In this document: positions 26,858-36,373 of the stretch, piece after piece
How positions within the stretch are numbered: position 1 is the first letter of the stretch
How the letters are laid out: the number at the start of each line of letters is the position of its first letter
Source: UBA6168 sp041752395
GTDB lineage: Bacteria > Bacteroidota > Bacteroidia > Chitinophagales > Saprospiraceae
NCBI GenBank assembly: GCA_041752395.1
Contig: JBGSWN010000127.1
Span: forward strand, 13,123-77,122
Direction of reading: 5' to 3'
DNA length: 64,000 nucleotides
Translations under genes and position numbers: made by a program
The notes under the pieces: model-generated
Database searches by the model: none
What the model was told of the DNA's origin: nothing
What the model saw: the letters and a program-made list of their open reading frames with translations, nothing else

Positions 26858-28129
26858 TTATACCTTCCTTGGCTTAATCACCAACCGCAGCGACTGGTCA
26901 TAAGTCAAATAATTAATGACCCAATTCAGGAAGACGAAAAACTTGTTTTTAAAGCCAATCAATTGCATCAGGTGGACGAAAAGCCAGGTCAGCCAAGCGA
27001 AGAAGCCGCTGAATTTCCAGAAGGGGAGGTCTGCCACGGCCTTGTTTCTGCCGATGGTGGCCATGGAGCCGAGGTCTGTGTATTGGAAGGATTTCCAGGC
27101 GGCGTTTTTTTGTGCGGCTTTTAGGTTTTTGGCAAGGTTGGAAGCCATTTGCATAGCCACCTGCGCCACTTGCGGGTGGCCTTTGGGGTATTTATCTTCA
27201 ATTAAAAGGGCATTGTCGCCGATGGCGAAAATATTGTTGAATCCTGCTACTTGGTTGAATTCATTGATTTTTAGGCGCTTGCCGGGGCCATAAGCTTCCG
27301 CCGGAATGCCTTCCAATACCTTCCCCACGATGCCCGCCGCCCATATCACTTTGTGGGCTTCCAAGCTGCTTCCGTCGCTCATGGTGAGGGTCCGTCCATC
27401 AAAATCCTTGACGAACACGCCAAGTCTGACTTCTACATCCATTTCCTGTAAAAAATTAAGCGAAGCGGCAGAGGCTTCATCCGACATCCCGTCCAGGAGC
27501 TTTGGCGCACCTTGCACCAAATGGATGTCGATTTGACTGCAATCAAGTTCGGGATAATCCTTTGGCAGGATGTGTTTGCGCATCTCGGCTAAGGCGCCGG
27601 CCACTTCCACGCCCGTGGGGCCACCGCCCACCACTACGATATCCAGCAATAATTGCTTCGCTTTGTTTTCGGTCGTTATAGCCGATTCGAAATCGGAGAA
27701 AAGCTTATTCCGAAGGTACAGCGCCTCCGACACCGATTTCATGGGGATGACGTTCGCCGCCAATTCCGCATTGCCAAAATAATTGGTGTCCACACCTGTG
27801 GCCAGCACGAGATAGTCATAATGCAGGTCGCCGAGTGCCGTGGAAAGGAGGTTCTCTTCGGGGTGGACCCCCGTCACTTCCGTCACCCGGAGAATGACGT
27901 TTTTGCTTTCCTGAAACATTTTGCGGAGCGGATAAACAATGGAACTGGGCTCCAGACCTGCCGTTGCCACTTGGTAAAACAGCGGCTGAAACTGGTGGTA
28001 GTTGTTTTTGTCAATCAGGACGATTTGGAAATCGGATTGGCAGAGCTTCTTAACGAGCAGGAGGCCACCAAATCCGCCGCCTACTACGACCACTCGCTTT
28101 TGGTTTGTTGCTGGAATATTGATTTTCAT
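26858..28129 (-). CDS. ndh: type II NADH:quinone oxidoreductase (NDH-2)
   Basis: A 423-residue flavoprotein. The FAD-binding Rossmann motif VVVVGGGFGGLLLVKKL sits at the N-terminus, and the second NAD(P)H-binding motif VVVGGGPTGVEVAGALAEM is near residue 165. Further NDH-2 marks are NNYHQFQPLFYQVATAGLEPSSI, LATGVDTNYFGN and FAIGDNALL. The C-terminal hydrophobic and amphipathic stretch (GFFAWLTWLFVHLMQLIGFKNKFFVFLNW) attaches it to the inner membrane. It passes electrons from NADH to the quinone pool without pumping protons. The call is firm at family level; a ferredoxin/thioredoxin reductase-like role is unlikely given the membrane tail. Confidence 0.92.
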   Translation of the reverse strand: MKINIPATNQKRVVVVGGGFGGLLLVKKLCQSDFQIVLIDKNNYHQFQPLFYQVATAGLEPSSIVYPLRKMFQESKNVILRVTEVTGVHPEENLLSTALGDLHYDYLVLATGVDTNYFGNAELAANVIPMKSVSEALYLRNKLFSDFESAITTENKAKQLLLDIVVVGGGPTGVEVAGALAEMRKHILPKDYPELDCSQIDIHLVQGAPKLLDGMSDEASAASLNFLQEMDVEVRLGVFVKDFDGRTLTMSDGSSLEAHKVIWAAGIVGKVLEGIPAEAYGPGKRLKINEFNQVAGFNNIFAIGDNALLIEDKYPKGHPQVAQVAMQMASNLAKNLKAAQKNAAWKSFQYTDLGSMATIGRNKAVADLPFWKFSGFFAWLTWLFVHLMQLIGFKNKFFVFLNWVINYLTYDQSLRLVIKPRKV

Positions 28130-28383
28130 GGTGAAGGTGTGTTTTATTGAATAGGAAACAAGGGCGATAGGAACATGTTTAAATTATTAGAAACCAAATG
28201 GGGGTTTTTCCAAATAAAATATTTAAAGCCCTTGTCTTTAGTTTTCCCACCAAATAAAATACGGAAGCAAAAGGAGTGCTCCATTCAACCCCATCGCTTG
28301 AGCAATAAAAAAGGGCCAAACAGCATATTATCTGCGAGGCCCATAACTACTTTTGTTGTTTTATTTTTAGAAATATTGGGGCA

Positions 28384-30558
28384 TTAAATCTTCACACCAA
28401 CAGAAACCCCCACCGAACGGCCATCGGATGACCAGATGCCGGGGCCGGGATAGAACGACGGGCGTTTGGTGAAATACTGCTTATCCGTCAGGTTGTTCAC
28501 ATTGAAGCGGAGCATCAGGTTGCTTGAAATGCGCCAAGTGGCGTTGAAATCCAACAAGCTGTAGGAGGGCACCAGGCCAACAGCGCCCGTTGCGGACGGT
28601 TTTACCGTATTTAATGGGTCAGCAAAACTTTCAGCGGTATAGCTGTAAAGGAACGAGAAGCTCATTTTCTTGTAACGTAGGTTGAGGCCATTGCGGGAAA
28701 TCCATTGCGGCACGCTTTCCACTTCATTGCCGCTAATATCTATATTGTCATTGCCCACCCGGACCGCAGCGTCCTCATATTCCGATTTCATAAAAGCGGT
28801 AGAACTGAACAGGCCAAGGCGGAGCTTGTCCGTGAGGCTGAAATAATATTCAGCAAAAGCCTCCACGCCTTGGGTGCGTGAATTGCCGATATTGGTTCGG
28901 TAAATTAAGAAAACGGAGTCCTGCTGGGTGGCTTGGTTGCCAAGGCGGTTGTTGTATTGCAAGCGGAAGATGCTCAAATCCCAACGGAAATTGCCAGCAG
29001 TGCCGCGGTAACCTGCTTCCATATTATTCCCTTTGGCGTCCTTTATATCCCGGTCCGTCACTTCATAGATGGAGCCAGGAATTATATCCTTGAATATAAC
29101 CGGGCGGAACGCCTGTGAAAAGCCCGCATATACAGATTGAAGTGGGCTGACTTGATAATCTGCATTAAGCCCGAAGAGCGGAAATTTATGCGCTATATTA
29201 TTTGGAACGTCATCGGTGGGCAGGTAGGAGATATTGCCACTCATCTTGGATTCTCCCATTTCCACCCTCACGCCGGGGCTTACTGAGAACTTGTCGGTGA
29301 TTTGGAAAAGGTTTTCAGCAAACAGCGCGATATTCTGCGTCTTGAAGTGCATATCTCGGCCAAATTTGCCATCGGGTACCGTTAAATCATATTCGATGCC
29401 AGTGGTTCCTTTGCCTTGTTGGCGGCGGTGCAAATCGTTGTTGATATATTGAACGCCTGCTGCCAAAGTGGAGGTTTTATTGCCCAAATTATAACGCTGC
29501 ATAAAGCGCAGTTCGGTGGTATAGCTGTGGTAATTGTCAATGTCCACCTGCCTTGGCGCATATTGAAGGGTCGTTGGGTCAATGGCATCCACCACGTTGG
29601 CGGGCTTGTCGAACATGACGCTATTGCGGCTGCCGAAAATGGCCGACGTCGTGAGTTTTAGCAACGAATTTTCACCCAAAGCCCAATCCAGCGAGAGGGA
29701 AGGGACATAAATATCAGGGCTGTAATAGTTGCGGGAGCGGGTGGCTTGGCGTGGGTTTTCCTGGAACATGCTGTCGGTCAATTGCCCCGCCAAATGGATG
29801 AGGTATTTGGAATGCGAAAACTCAGCGGTGAGCTGCACCTGCTTGGAAGCCACATATTTCAGCACCACGGACTCCCCGTTGAAGCTGGTTTCGCTGTTGT
29901 CACGGTAGCCATCGCTTACCCGTCGGTTGGCGTAGGCATAGTATTGTAGTTTCCCCACTTTTCCGCTGATGGCATTGTAGGTGCTCAGGGTGCCAAAAGA
30001 AGCCATGGAATTAATGGATTCCAAGCCAATGGCACGGCTTGTATCGGGCTGTTTCATCACATAGTTCAACATGCCGCCGAACTGTTGTCCGTATTGCAAG
30101 GCCCCAGTTCCACGCACCAATTCTATGCGTTCAATGGCTTCCATCGGCAAGGAAAAATGGCTGGCGGGATAGCCGTAGAGGTCGGTGTTGGTGACGATGC
30201 CGTTCTTTCGGATATTAAATTCCCAGCCCCGGTGCGGGTCGAGGCCACGGGTGGAGATGTTCATCTGGTTGCCCGTTCCGTCCATGTCATAGACGAAAAT
30301 GCCGGGCACTTTCGCAAAGATTTGGCGGGGCGTCTTTTCGGCAATGTTCGCATCAGACCCAACGAGGTTGATTACCTCGGTTTTTTTACCGGCAAAAATG
30401 AACGAGGAATTCGTGCTAGGCAATCGTTCGATATTGCTTCTAGTACCAGTGACGGTGATTGGTGAAAGGGAAACTTTTTTGATGGAATCTTGCGCTATTT
30501 GCGCATTAAGATTGAATGAAAAAAGAACAGCGGAGAGTAAAAATAATCTATTAAGCAT
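28384..30558 (-). CDS. TonB-dependent receptor, FecA-like
   Basis: A 724-residue outer-membrane receptor with a signal peptide (ending near NLNAQ), a plug domain (about 40-190: PSTNSSFIF, IFAKVPGIFVYDMDGTGNQMN, ERIELVRGTGALQYGQQFGGMLNYV) and a 22-strand barrel ending in an aromatic strand (GRSVGVSVGVKI). The STRGLDPHRGWEFNIRKNG and YGYPASHFSLP segments match ferric dicitrate receptors (FecA) best, so a ferric-siderophore ligand is likely. It lacks the N-terminal carboxypeptidase-like domain seen in the other receptor in this window, and has no FecI/FecR pair nearby. A TACTTTTG box at 30603-30610 (minus strand) may be its -7 element. Confidence 0.9.
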   Translation of the reverse strand: MLNRLFLLSAVLFSFNLNAQIAQDSIKKVSLSPITVTGTRSNIERLPSTNSSFIFAGKKTEVINLVGSDANIAEKTPRQIFAKVPGIFVYDMDGTGNQMNISTRGLDPHRGWEFNIRKNGIVTNTDLYGYPASHFSLPMEAIERIELVRGTGALQYGQQFGGMLNYVMKQPDTSRAIGLESINSMASFGTLSTYNAISGKVGKLQYYAYANRRVSDGYRDNSETSFNGESVVLKYVASKQVQLTAEFSHSKYLIHLAGQLTDSMFQENPRQATRSRNYYSPDIYVPSLSLDWALGENSLLKLTTSAIFGSRNSVMFDKPANVVDAIDPTTLQYAPRQVDIDNYHSYTTELRFMQRYNLGNKTSTLAAGVQYINNDLHRRQQGKGTTGIEYDLTVPDGKFGRDMHFKTQNIALFAENLFQITDKFSVSPGVRVEMGESKMSGNISYLPTDDVPNNIAHKFPLFGLNADYQVSPLQSVYAGFSQAFRPVIFKDIIPGSIYEVTDRDIKDAKGNNMEAGYRGTAGNFRWDLSIFRLQYNNRLGNQATQQDSVFLIYRTNIGNSRTQGVEAFAEYYFSLTDKLRLGLFSSTAFMKSEYEDAAVRVGNDNIDISGNEVESVPQWISRNGLNLRYKKMSFSFLYSYTAESFADPLNTVKPSATGAVGLVPSYSLLDFNATWRISSNLMLRFNVNNLTDKQYFTKRPSFYPGPGIWSSDGRSVGVSVGVKI

Positions 30559-30602
30559 GGGTAATGATTCAAATCAAAAAATTAGTAAATTGAATTTCGA
30601 TG

Positions 30603-30610
30603 CAAAAGTA
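30603..30610 (-). promoter_or_regulatory. putative -7 box of the FecA-like receptor gene
   Basis: TACTTTTG on the minus strand matches the Bacteroidota -7 consensus TAnnTTTG, about 45 bases before the start codon. No good -33 TTTG lies at the usual spacing. Confidence 0.35.
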
Positions 30611-30763
30611 TCTTCCAAAGGAATGTAGAGCAGATTTTTAGACTTAGAATAGGCTTAGTTTTAGCTTAGAACCTAATTAGCACGGAGATTGCTCAATTGA
30701 TTTTGGCACTGAACAATCGGCGGCAGGTTCATGTTCCAAACTCAAACGTATCAACCAATCAGC

Positions 30764-33184
30764 ATGAAAAAAATCTACTACCTTCTGCTCATTTTTTTGC
30801 TTCCAATTGCCTGTTTTGCAGGCCCATCCACGACCAGTGCACATATCCACATCGACCAATTCGGCTATCGTCCTTCAGCGCAAAAAGTCTGCATCATCAG
30901 TGACCCACAAGTGGGATTCAATGGGGCAGAAAGCTTTTCGCCGGGTAGTACCTATGAGGTCAAACGTTGGAGCGACGATGTGACGGTGTTCAGTGCGGCC
31001 ATCACAGCGTGGAACGGGGGTGCCACCCATGCGCAATCGGGCGACAAGGTGTGGTGGTTCGATTTTTCGAGCGTCACCACGCCCGGCGATTATTATATCT
31101 ACGACCCGACCAACTCGGTTGGCTCCTTCCAATTCAGCATTAGCGACGACGTATATAATGTGGCGATGAAACAGGCGCTGCGCATGTTCTACCTACAGCG
31201 TTGCGGAACGCCCAAAACTGCCACACATGCGGGCGCTTGGCAAGACGTGGTTTGCCATAACCACGCCTTGCAAGACCTCAAATGTCGCAGCGTGAGCCAA
31301 CCCAATAATGCGGGAACCGAGAAGAACTTGTCCGGTGGCTGGCACGATGCGGGCGATTTCACCAAATATGTCAATTTCACTTGGGCACCTGTGCACAGCT
31401 TGCTGTTTGCTTACCAAGAAAACCCGATGGTTTTTGGCGATGCCAACAACATCCCGGAATCCGGCAATGGCCTACCCGACCTGCTGGACGAGCTGAAATG
31501 GGAGTTGGATTGGCTGCTCAAAATGCAACTCACCGACGGCTCGGTGTTGATGAAAGTGGGCGTACCCTGCTTTGAGGCGGCCAGCCCGGCCAGCGCCGAC
31601 CTCACGCAACGATTGTACGGCCCGGCGCAAGCATCGGCCACTCGTGCAGTGGCGAGCATGTTTGCCCATGCCGCCATTGTGTATGGTTCCTTGGGCGACC
31701 CTGCGATGGATGCCTACGCTGCTACTTTGCTGCAAAAAGCAGAACTGGCTTGGACGTGGATTGTGGCAAATCCGAGCACTTCCAGTTACAATAATTCCGG
31801 TTTTTGCAGCGCCAACCCTGAATGGGATGTTGACACCCAGAACGAAGCAAGGACTGGCGCAGCGGCCATGCTTTTTGCGGCTACTGGCAATACTACCTAT
31901 CGCACTTATTTCGATAATAATTATGCAAGCATAAGGCCGTATAGCTGGACCTATTGGTATCCATTCCAGCCCATTATTCAGGATATGATGCTGTATTATA
32001 CAAGCCTGCCCAATGCGACTGGAACGGTGGCAAACAATATAAAAAACAATTGCATTACCTCCGTTAATGGCAATAATGCTGATTTGCTGCCAGCTTGGAA
32101 CAATAACACGGATGCCTATCGGGCCTATTTAAAAGACGACGATTATGTATGGGGAAGCAATCAAGTAAAAGCCAATGTAGGGACTATTTTCTATAATATG
32201 CTGGTGCATAATCTCTCTCCAGCCAATGCCACTGAATATAGCAATGCTGCGGAGAGCTATATTCATTTCCTGCATGGTGTCAACCCGATAAACAAGGCCA
32301 TGCTTTCGAATATGGGCGATTATGGCGCAGAGGGTTCTTGCGATGAAATATACCATGCATGGTTTGGCGATGGCACAGATTACGACAATGCACAGACGTC
32401 ACCCATTGGCCCACCGCCGGGTTATATGACGGGCGGGTTCAATAAAAACTTTGTTCCCGACCCAGCTTGCAATTGCGTCATTTCTCCCCCACAAAACCAG
32501 CCTATTCAGAAATCCTACAAGGACTGGAACACCAGTTGGCCAGAAAACTCCTGGGAACTCACAGAACCGGCCATTTATACGCAAGCAGCTTATTTGAAAT
32601 TGTTGTCAAAATTTGTCGCTGAAAACTCGCCCTTGCCAGTGGAAATGGTCAGTTTCAATGCTGCTTTATACCAATATGACCAAGTGCTGTTGCAGTGGTC
32701 AGTAGCGGCTTGGGAGAATATAAGTGGCTGGAATATTGAGCGAAGCACGGATGGGCAGCGATTTGAAAAAATTGGGACCCTTAAGTTGGACCAAACGAGT
32801 GGTCATTCGGAACAATTCAAATTCCTTGACAATTCGCCGAATATTGGCGTCAATTATTATCGCTTGAAAGTCTTGGAACTGGATGGCAGGTTCACCTATT
32901 CTGAGCTTAGGTCGGTTAATATTGCAAGGCCCTTGTCCATTGAAGTCTATCCAAACCCAACTGCTGGGGTAGTCAATGTACATATTGCTTCGCAACATGC
33001 TTCTTCACCCATTCAGGTTAGGCTTTTTGATGGTCAGGGTCGGACGGTTTACGAGCAAACGGTAGCCGTGACAGCTAGGAATTTTGACCATAAAATACCG
33101 ACGGATGGCTTGTTTGCTGGCATGTATTTCTTGGAGGCACGAACGGAGGATGGGGTGTTTTGGGAGAAGGTTTTGGTGAAATAA
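30764..33184 (+). CDS. secreted GH9 cellulase (endoglucanase) with T9SS sorting domain
   Basis: An 806-residue enzyme from the ATG at MKKIYYLLL; an ATG 33 bases earlier adds a non-signal leader. Order: signal peptide (1-19), CelD_N-type Ig domain (about 25-125), GH9 catalytic domain (about 130-620) and T9SS type A domain (about 720-806, with SIEVYPNPTAG). The catalytic aspartates are in GGWHDAGDFTKYV (Asp195 and Asp198), and the proton-donor Glu is in WELTEPAIYTQA (Glu601). The conserved HFLHGVNP segment is also present. Family 9 enzymes cleave beta-1,4-glucan such as cellulose. It stands alone, with no other glycoside hydrolases next to it, so it may be a free secreted enzyme. Confidence 0.93.
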   Translation: MKKIYYLLLIFLLPIACFAGPSTTSAHIHIDQFGYRPSAQKVCIISDPQVGFNGAESFSPGSTYEVKRWSDDVTVFSAAITAWNGGATHAQSGDKVWWFDFSSVTTPGDYYIYDPTNSVGSFQFSISDDVYNVAMKQALRMFYLQRCGTPKTATHAGAWQDVVCHNHALQDLKCRSVSQPNNAGTEKNLSGGWHDAGDFTKYVNFTWAPVHSLLFAYQENPMVFGDANNIPESGNGLPDLLDELKWELDWLLKMQLTDGSVLMKVGVPCFEAASPASADLTQRLYGPAQASATRAVASMFAHAAIVYGSLGDPAMDAYAATLLQKAELAWTWIVANPSTSSYNNSGFCSANPEWDVDTQNEARTGAAAMLFAATGNTTYRTYFDNNYASIRPYSWTYWYPFQPIIQDMMLYYTSLPNATGTVANNIKNNCITSVNGNNADLLPAWNNNTDAYRAYLKDDDYVWGSNQVKANVGTIFYNMLVHNLSPANATEYSNAAESYIHFLHGVNPINKAMLSNMGDYGAEGSCDEIYHAWFGDGTDYDNAQTSPIGPPPGYMTGGFNKNFVPDPACNCVISPPQNQPIQKSYKDWNTSWPENSWELTEPAIYTQAAYLKLLSKFVAENSPLPVEMVSFNAALYQYDQVLLQWSVAAWENISGWNIERSTDGQRFEKIGTLKLDQTSGHSEQFKFLDNSPNIGVNYYRLKVLELDGRFTYSELRSVNIARPLSIEVYPNPTAGVVNVHIASQHASSPIQVRLFDGQGRTVYEQTVAVTARNFDHKIPTDGLFAGMYFLEARTEDGVFWEKVLVK

Positions 33185-33290
33185 AACATCGAAGTTGAAC
33201 AAAACAGAGGAATGGAGAGCCCAAACTTAAGAAATCAACGCTGGCTTAACTTTTCCAATCCTGTGTTGTTCTATTCCCCAAAATCACAAA

Positions 33291-34172
33291 ATGAGCAATA
33301 CAAAATCAGTTCAACAAGTACTCCCACCGCCCGCCCCACACATGGTCGGCGATGGGTTTCGGGTACACAATTTCTTCCCAAGCGGCTATCATATGGGACC
33401 GCTACGCATGAGCCCGTTTTTCCTTATGGACTACGGTTCCAAAATCGAATTTCCGCCTTCGGAAAAGCCACGAGGTGTCGGCGTTCACCCGCACCGGGGC
33501 TTTGAAACGGTGACGATTGCCTTCAAAGGACGGGTAGCGCACCACGATAGCTCCGGCAACAGCGGCGTCATCGGTGAAGGAGACGTGCAATGGATGACGG
33601 CTGGCAGCGGACTCCTACACAAGGAATACCACGAGGAGGAATACAGCAAAAAAGGCGGCCCTTTCCAGATGGTGCAGCTTTGGGTCAACTTGCCTGCCAA
33701 GGACAAAATGACGCCGCCCAAATATCAAGCCATCGAACATGCACAGATGGGCAAGTACGAATTGCCAAATGAAGGCGGTGTTTTGGAAGTCATTGCTGGG
33801 GAATACAAAGGCGTGAAAGGCCCTGCGACCACATTTACCCCAATCCATGCGTACGTAGGTAGGCTCAATGCTGGTGCGGCTTTGGACATTTCTTTGCCAG
33901 AAAATTTCAACACGGGCATTTTGGTTGTCGAAGGAAGTTTCAAAATAAATAATACAGAGGATGTGGCAACTGACCATTTTGCCGTTTTCAAAAATGACGG
34001 CACGGAGGTGAAAGTCGAAACTTTTGAAGGTGGCGTTTTCTTACTCCTCAGCGGCGAGCCTATCAACGAAAACCTCGTTCCTTACGGCCCCTTCTTGATG
34101 AACACCAAGCAGGAAATCATGCAGGCTTTTGAGGATTTGAACGCTGGCAAATTTGGTGTCTTGGAAGATTAG
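33291..34172 (+). CDS. pirin family cupin protein
   Basis: A 293-residue bicupin. The N-terminal domain carries the pirin metal site HPHRGFETVTI (two His) and GLLHKEYHEEE (His and Glu), and the typical MSPFFLMDYGS start; the C-terminal domain (about 175-290) is the pirin_C cupin (GEYKGVKGPATTFTPIHAYVGRL ... GEPINENLVPYGPFLMNT). Family members bind Fe or Ni and include quercetin 2,3-dioxygenases and nuclear pirin; the physiological role in bacteria is mostly unknown. It is 106 bases downstream of the cellulase, and a long palindromic element begins at its stop codon. Confidence 0.92.
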   Translation: MSNTKSVQQVLPPPAPHMVGDGFRVHNFFPSGYHMGPLRMSPFFLMDYGSKIEFPPSEKPRGVGVHPHRGFETVTIAFKGRVAHHDSSGNSGVIGEGDVQWMTAGSGLLHKEYHEEEYSKKGGPFQMVQLWVNLPAKDKMTPPKYQAIEHAQMGKYELPNEGGVLEVIAGEYKGVKGPATTFTPIHAYVGRLNAGAALDISLPENFNTGILVVEGSFKINNTEDVATDHFAVFKNDGTEVKVETFEGGVFLLLSGEPINENLVPYGPFLMNTKQEIMQAFEDLNAGKFGVLED

Positions 34173-34271
34173 GATAGGACACAGATTCAACAGATTTTTA
34201 CAGATTCAACAGATTTTCACAGCTAAGAATCCATATAAATCTGTTCTATCAGTTGAATCTGTGTCCTATCC
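34172..34271. repeat. palindromic repeat with GGATAGGACAC ends, 3' of the pirin gene
   Basis: GGATAGGACACAGATTCAAC (34172-34191) pairs with the complementary end at 34252-34271. The left side continues as a tandem of CAGATTCAA and CAGATTTTTA-type units (19-base period, two copies). The outer stem matches the element at 43662-43759. Confidence 0.85.
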
Positions 34272-34289
34272 TGCTCGCTAAAAACAAGG

Positions 34290-34325
34290 AAGCCCTACCG
34301 ACTCAGCGTCGGCAGGGCTTCTGTA
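34290..34325. terminator. terminator between convergent pirin and subtilase genes
   Basis: AAGCCCTACCGAC (34290-34302) pairs with GTCGGCAGGGCTT (34308-34320) with one mismatch and a 5-base loop. It lies 30 bases from the subtilase stop and can act in either direction. Confidence 0.7.
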
Positions 34326-34348
34326 TTTAAAGTATTTACTACCTGAAA

Positions 34349-36019
34349 TCAAGCACGTGGCTTCGCAACCGATTTCCCACTTGCAGCGTCGGCTGCTTGC
34401 TGGCGGAATTTCTTTTTACGCTTGCCTTTCACCTTCTCGGCTTTCTTAGCTGCTTCGTAAGCGTTCACCACGCCGCCAGTCACGCAAAGGTCAGTGAATG
34501 GGACGAGGTTTTCGTCATCGCCCGGCACTTTCACTTTTGCATTGGTCGTCATGGTGGTGGTTGACATCAGCAAGTCCTTTACCTGAACAGCAGAAAGCTC
34601 AGGGTAGTACGAGCGGATAGCCGCTGCAACACCTGCAACCACTGGTGAAGCCATACTTGTGCCGTCAAAACGGGCATATTTTCCTTCGGGAATAGTGGAG
34701 TAAATATCAACGCCCGGAGCAAAAAGGTCAACGCCTTCCTTGCCATAGTTGGAGAATTCGGCGGCCATGTCTTCGCCATTCTGCCAGCTCAATGCGCCTA
34801 CTTCAATCCAGTTTTTTGCATGTTTTGGACCAAACAACCCGTGCTTCTCAAACTTGTCGTTTGGCAAATTGTCGGTGTCGTCGTTGTTCTGGTGGGAGTT
34901 GCCTGCTGCATGAACGAGCAGTACGTCGTGCTTCATGGCGTATTTTACCGCATCATCCACGACTTTTTTGTCCCAAGAATAGCCTTTTCCGAAGCTCATG
35001 TTGATGACCGTTGCGCCATTGTCCACAGCGTAGCGGATAGAATTGGCCACGTCCTTGTCCCGCTCATCACCATCAGGCACACAGCGGATGGCCATGATTT
35101 TCACGTTGTTGGCGATGCCGTCCATGCCCACATTGTTGCCTCGGCTGGCGGCGATAATGCCCGATACGTGCGTCCCGTGACTGGCGTCTGGACCTTTCAC
35201 GTCTGGGTTGCCGTAGTAGCGCTCGTTGGAGTTGGCGTAGTTGTCACCCACCACGCTGCGAGCATCGAAATTGACATCGTACTGGTATTCAGCTTGGCTG
35301 GCGAAATAGTCCACACCACCCTGGATTTGGTCCTTGATTTCTTGGGAAGTGGCACCTTCTGCCAACATTCCTTTCATCACCTGCGCAGCACGGGTAAGTT
35401 TGGGGTCGTCGGTTTTGAGGTTTTCGATATCTTCCACGGTAACTTCCGATTTGCCGATTTTCTTCTCCAAAGCAATGACGGACTCCAAAATGCCACGATA
35501 AAGTGCCAAGCTGGCAGCCGCTTCTGTCTGCTTTTTTGCCACCGTTTCTTCCAATTCCTTGTAGCGGTTGTATTCCTTTTTGTCCTTGCCAGAAAGCTTG
35601 GAGGCGTCCACGTTTTTGAAACGCTTTTGGTCAGCCGCCACGATCCGGGTAATCTCCAACTGGTCTTGGTGAACGTTGCCGTTTTTGCCCCCAATGAAGT
35701 TCCAGCCGTACACGTCGTCCACGTAGCCGTTGTTGTCGTCGTCAATATTGTTGCCGGGGATTTCACCGGGGTTGGTCCACATTACATCTTTCAGGTCTTC
35801 ATGCTGCCAATCCACGCCGCCATCAATTACCGCCACGATGACGGTCTCGGATTTTTTGCCAGAAAGCACATCGCTGTACATCTTGTTGGCGCTCACACCG
35901 TAGTAGCCATCCTTCATTTTGTCAAGGTGCTGCCAGTTTTCAGGTGGAGCGGAAAGCTGGGCCAAACCAACAAAAGGCAAAGCAAATGCAGCGGCCAGCA
36001 TCAATGATTTAATCTTCAT
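34349..36019 (-). CDS. secreted S8 (subtilisin-like) serine protease with inserted helical domain
   Basis: A 556-residue protease with a signal peptide (ending near GLAQ). The catalytic triad is visible: Asp66 in VIDGGVDWQHEDL, His281 in HGTHVSGIIAASRG and Ser455 in GTSMASPVVAGVAA, with the oxyanion Asn in HAAGNSHQNND. Between Asp and His lie about 215 residues, far more than the usual few tens; the extra part (about 118-250) is highly charged and helical (KKEYNRYKELEETVAKKQTEA). There is no clear T9SS domain at the basic C-terminus. It is likely exported by Sec to the periplasm or outer membrane. A TACTTTTG box 38 bases upstream supports the start. Confidence 0.92.
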   Translation of the reverse strand: MKIKSLMLAAAFALPFVGLAQLSAPPENWQHLDKMKDGYYGVSANKMYSDVLSGKKSETVIVAVIDGGVDWQHEDLKDVMWTNPGEIPGNNIDDDNNGYVDDVYGWNFIGGKNGNVHQDQLEITRIVAADQKRFKNVDASKLSGKDKKEYNRYKELEETVAKKQTEAAASLALYRGILESVIALEKKIGKSEVTVEDIENLKTDDPKLTRAAQVMKGMLAEGATSQEIKDQIQGGVDYFASQAEYQYDVNFDARSVVGDNYANSNERYYGNPDVKGPDASHGTHVSGIIAASRGNNVGMDGIANNVKIMAIRCVPDGDERDKDVANSIRYAVDNGATVINMSFGKGYSWDKKVVDDAVKYAMKHDVLLVHAAGNSHQNNDDTDNLPNDKFEKHGLFGPKHAKNWIEVGALSWQNGEDMAAEFSNYGKEGVDLFAPGVDIYSTIPEGKYARFDGTSMASPVVAGVAAAIRSYYPELSAVQVKDLLMSTTTMTTNAKVKVPGDDENLVPFTDLCVTGGVVNAYEAAKKAEKVKGKRKKKFRQQAADAASGKSVAKPRA

Positions 36020-36056
36020 GTTCTTTTTATGATTGATTTTATTTAAAAAAATTTTG

Positions 36057-36064
36057 CAAAAGTA
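36057..36064 (-). promoter_or_regulatory. putative -7 box of the subtilase gene
   Basis: TACTTTTG on the minus strand matches TAnnTTTG, 38 bases before the start codon. A TTG lies about 23 bases further upstream, somewhat far for a -33 element. Confidence 0.4.
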
Positions 36065-36262
36065 TCATTCTGCATGGATGAAACTTGCAAGTAAACACTC
36101 GTTTTTTCAAAACGTTACGTTAACGACATTTCAGAACGAAGGCACAAGCTTCAAATTTTATCGAAAAACGCACCAAGTGTTAAAAAAACATTGAAATGAC
36201 AATTGTGAAAAGGGAAAGTGGCAACAAGGACAAGGTATTGTGTGTTGATTCACATTTTTGCT

Positions 36263-36288
36263 AAAAAAAACGCCCCTCGAAAGGGGCG
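36263..36288 (-). terminator. rho-independent terminator of the small T9SS gene
   Basis: On the minus strand, CGCCCCTTTCGAGGGGCG folds into a 7-bp G+C-rich stem with a 4-base loop, followed by eight T residues. It lies about 85 bases past the stop of the gene at 36374. Confidence 0.85.
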
Positions 36289-36373
36289 CCAATGTTTGTA
36301 CATAGTTTTGTATAGACAAAAAAAAAATTCTGATTGGGTGCGATCTGCCCAGTTTCAAAACTAGACATTCGAC

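Larger units (their letters stand above)
36020..36373. other. intergenic region with promoter and terminator
   Basis: These 354 bases hold the putative -7 box of the subtilase gene near 36060, and the terminator of the upstream T9SS gene near 36275. The rest is AT-rich, with poly-A runs near 36318-36330 and no credible reading frame. Confidence 0.5.

Noticed and set aside
34820..36007. A 395-codon open frame on the plus strand
   Set aside because: Antisense to the subtilase with Val/His-rich, non-protein-like composition; the subtilase motifs on the other strand are decisive.
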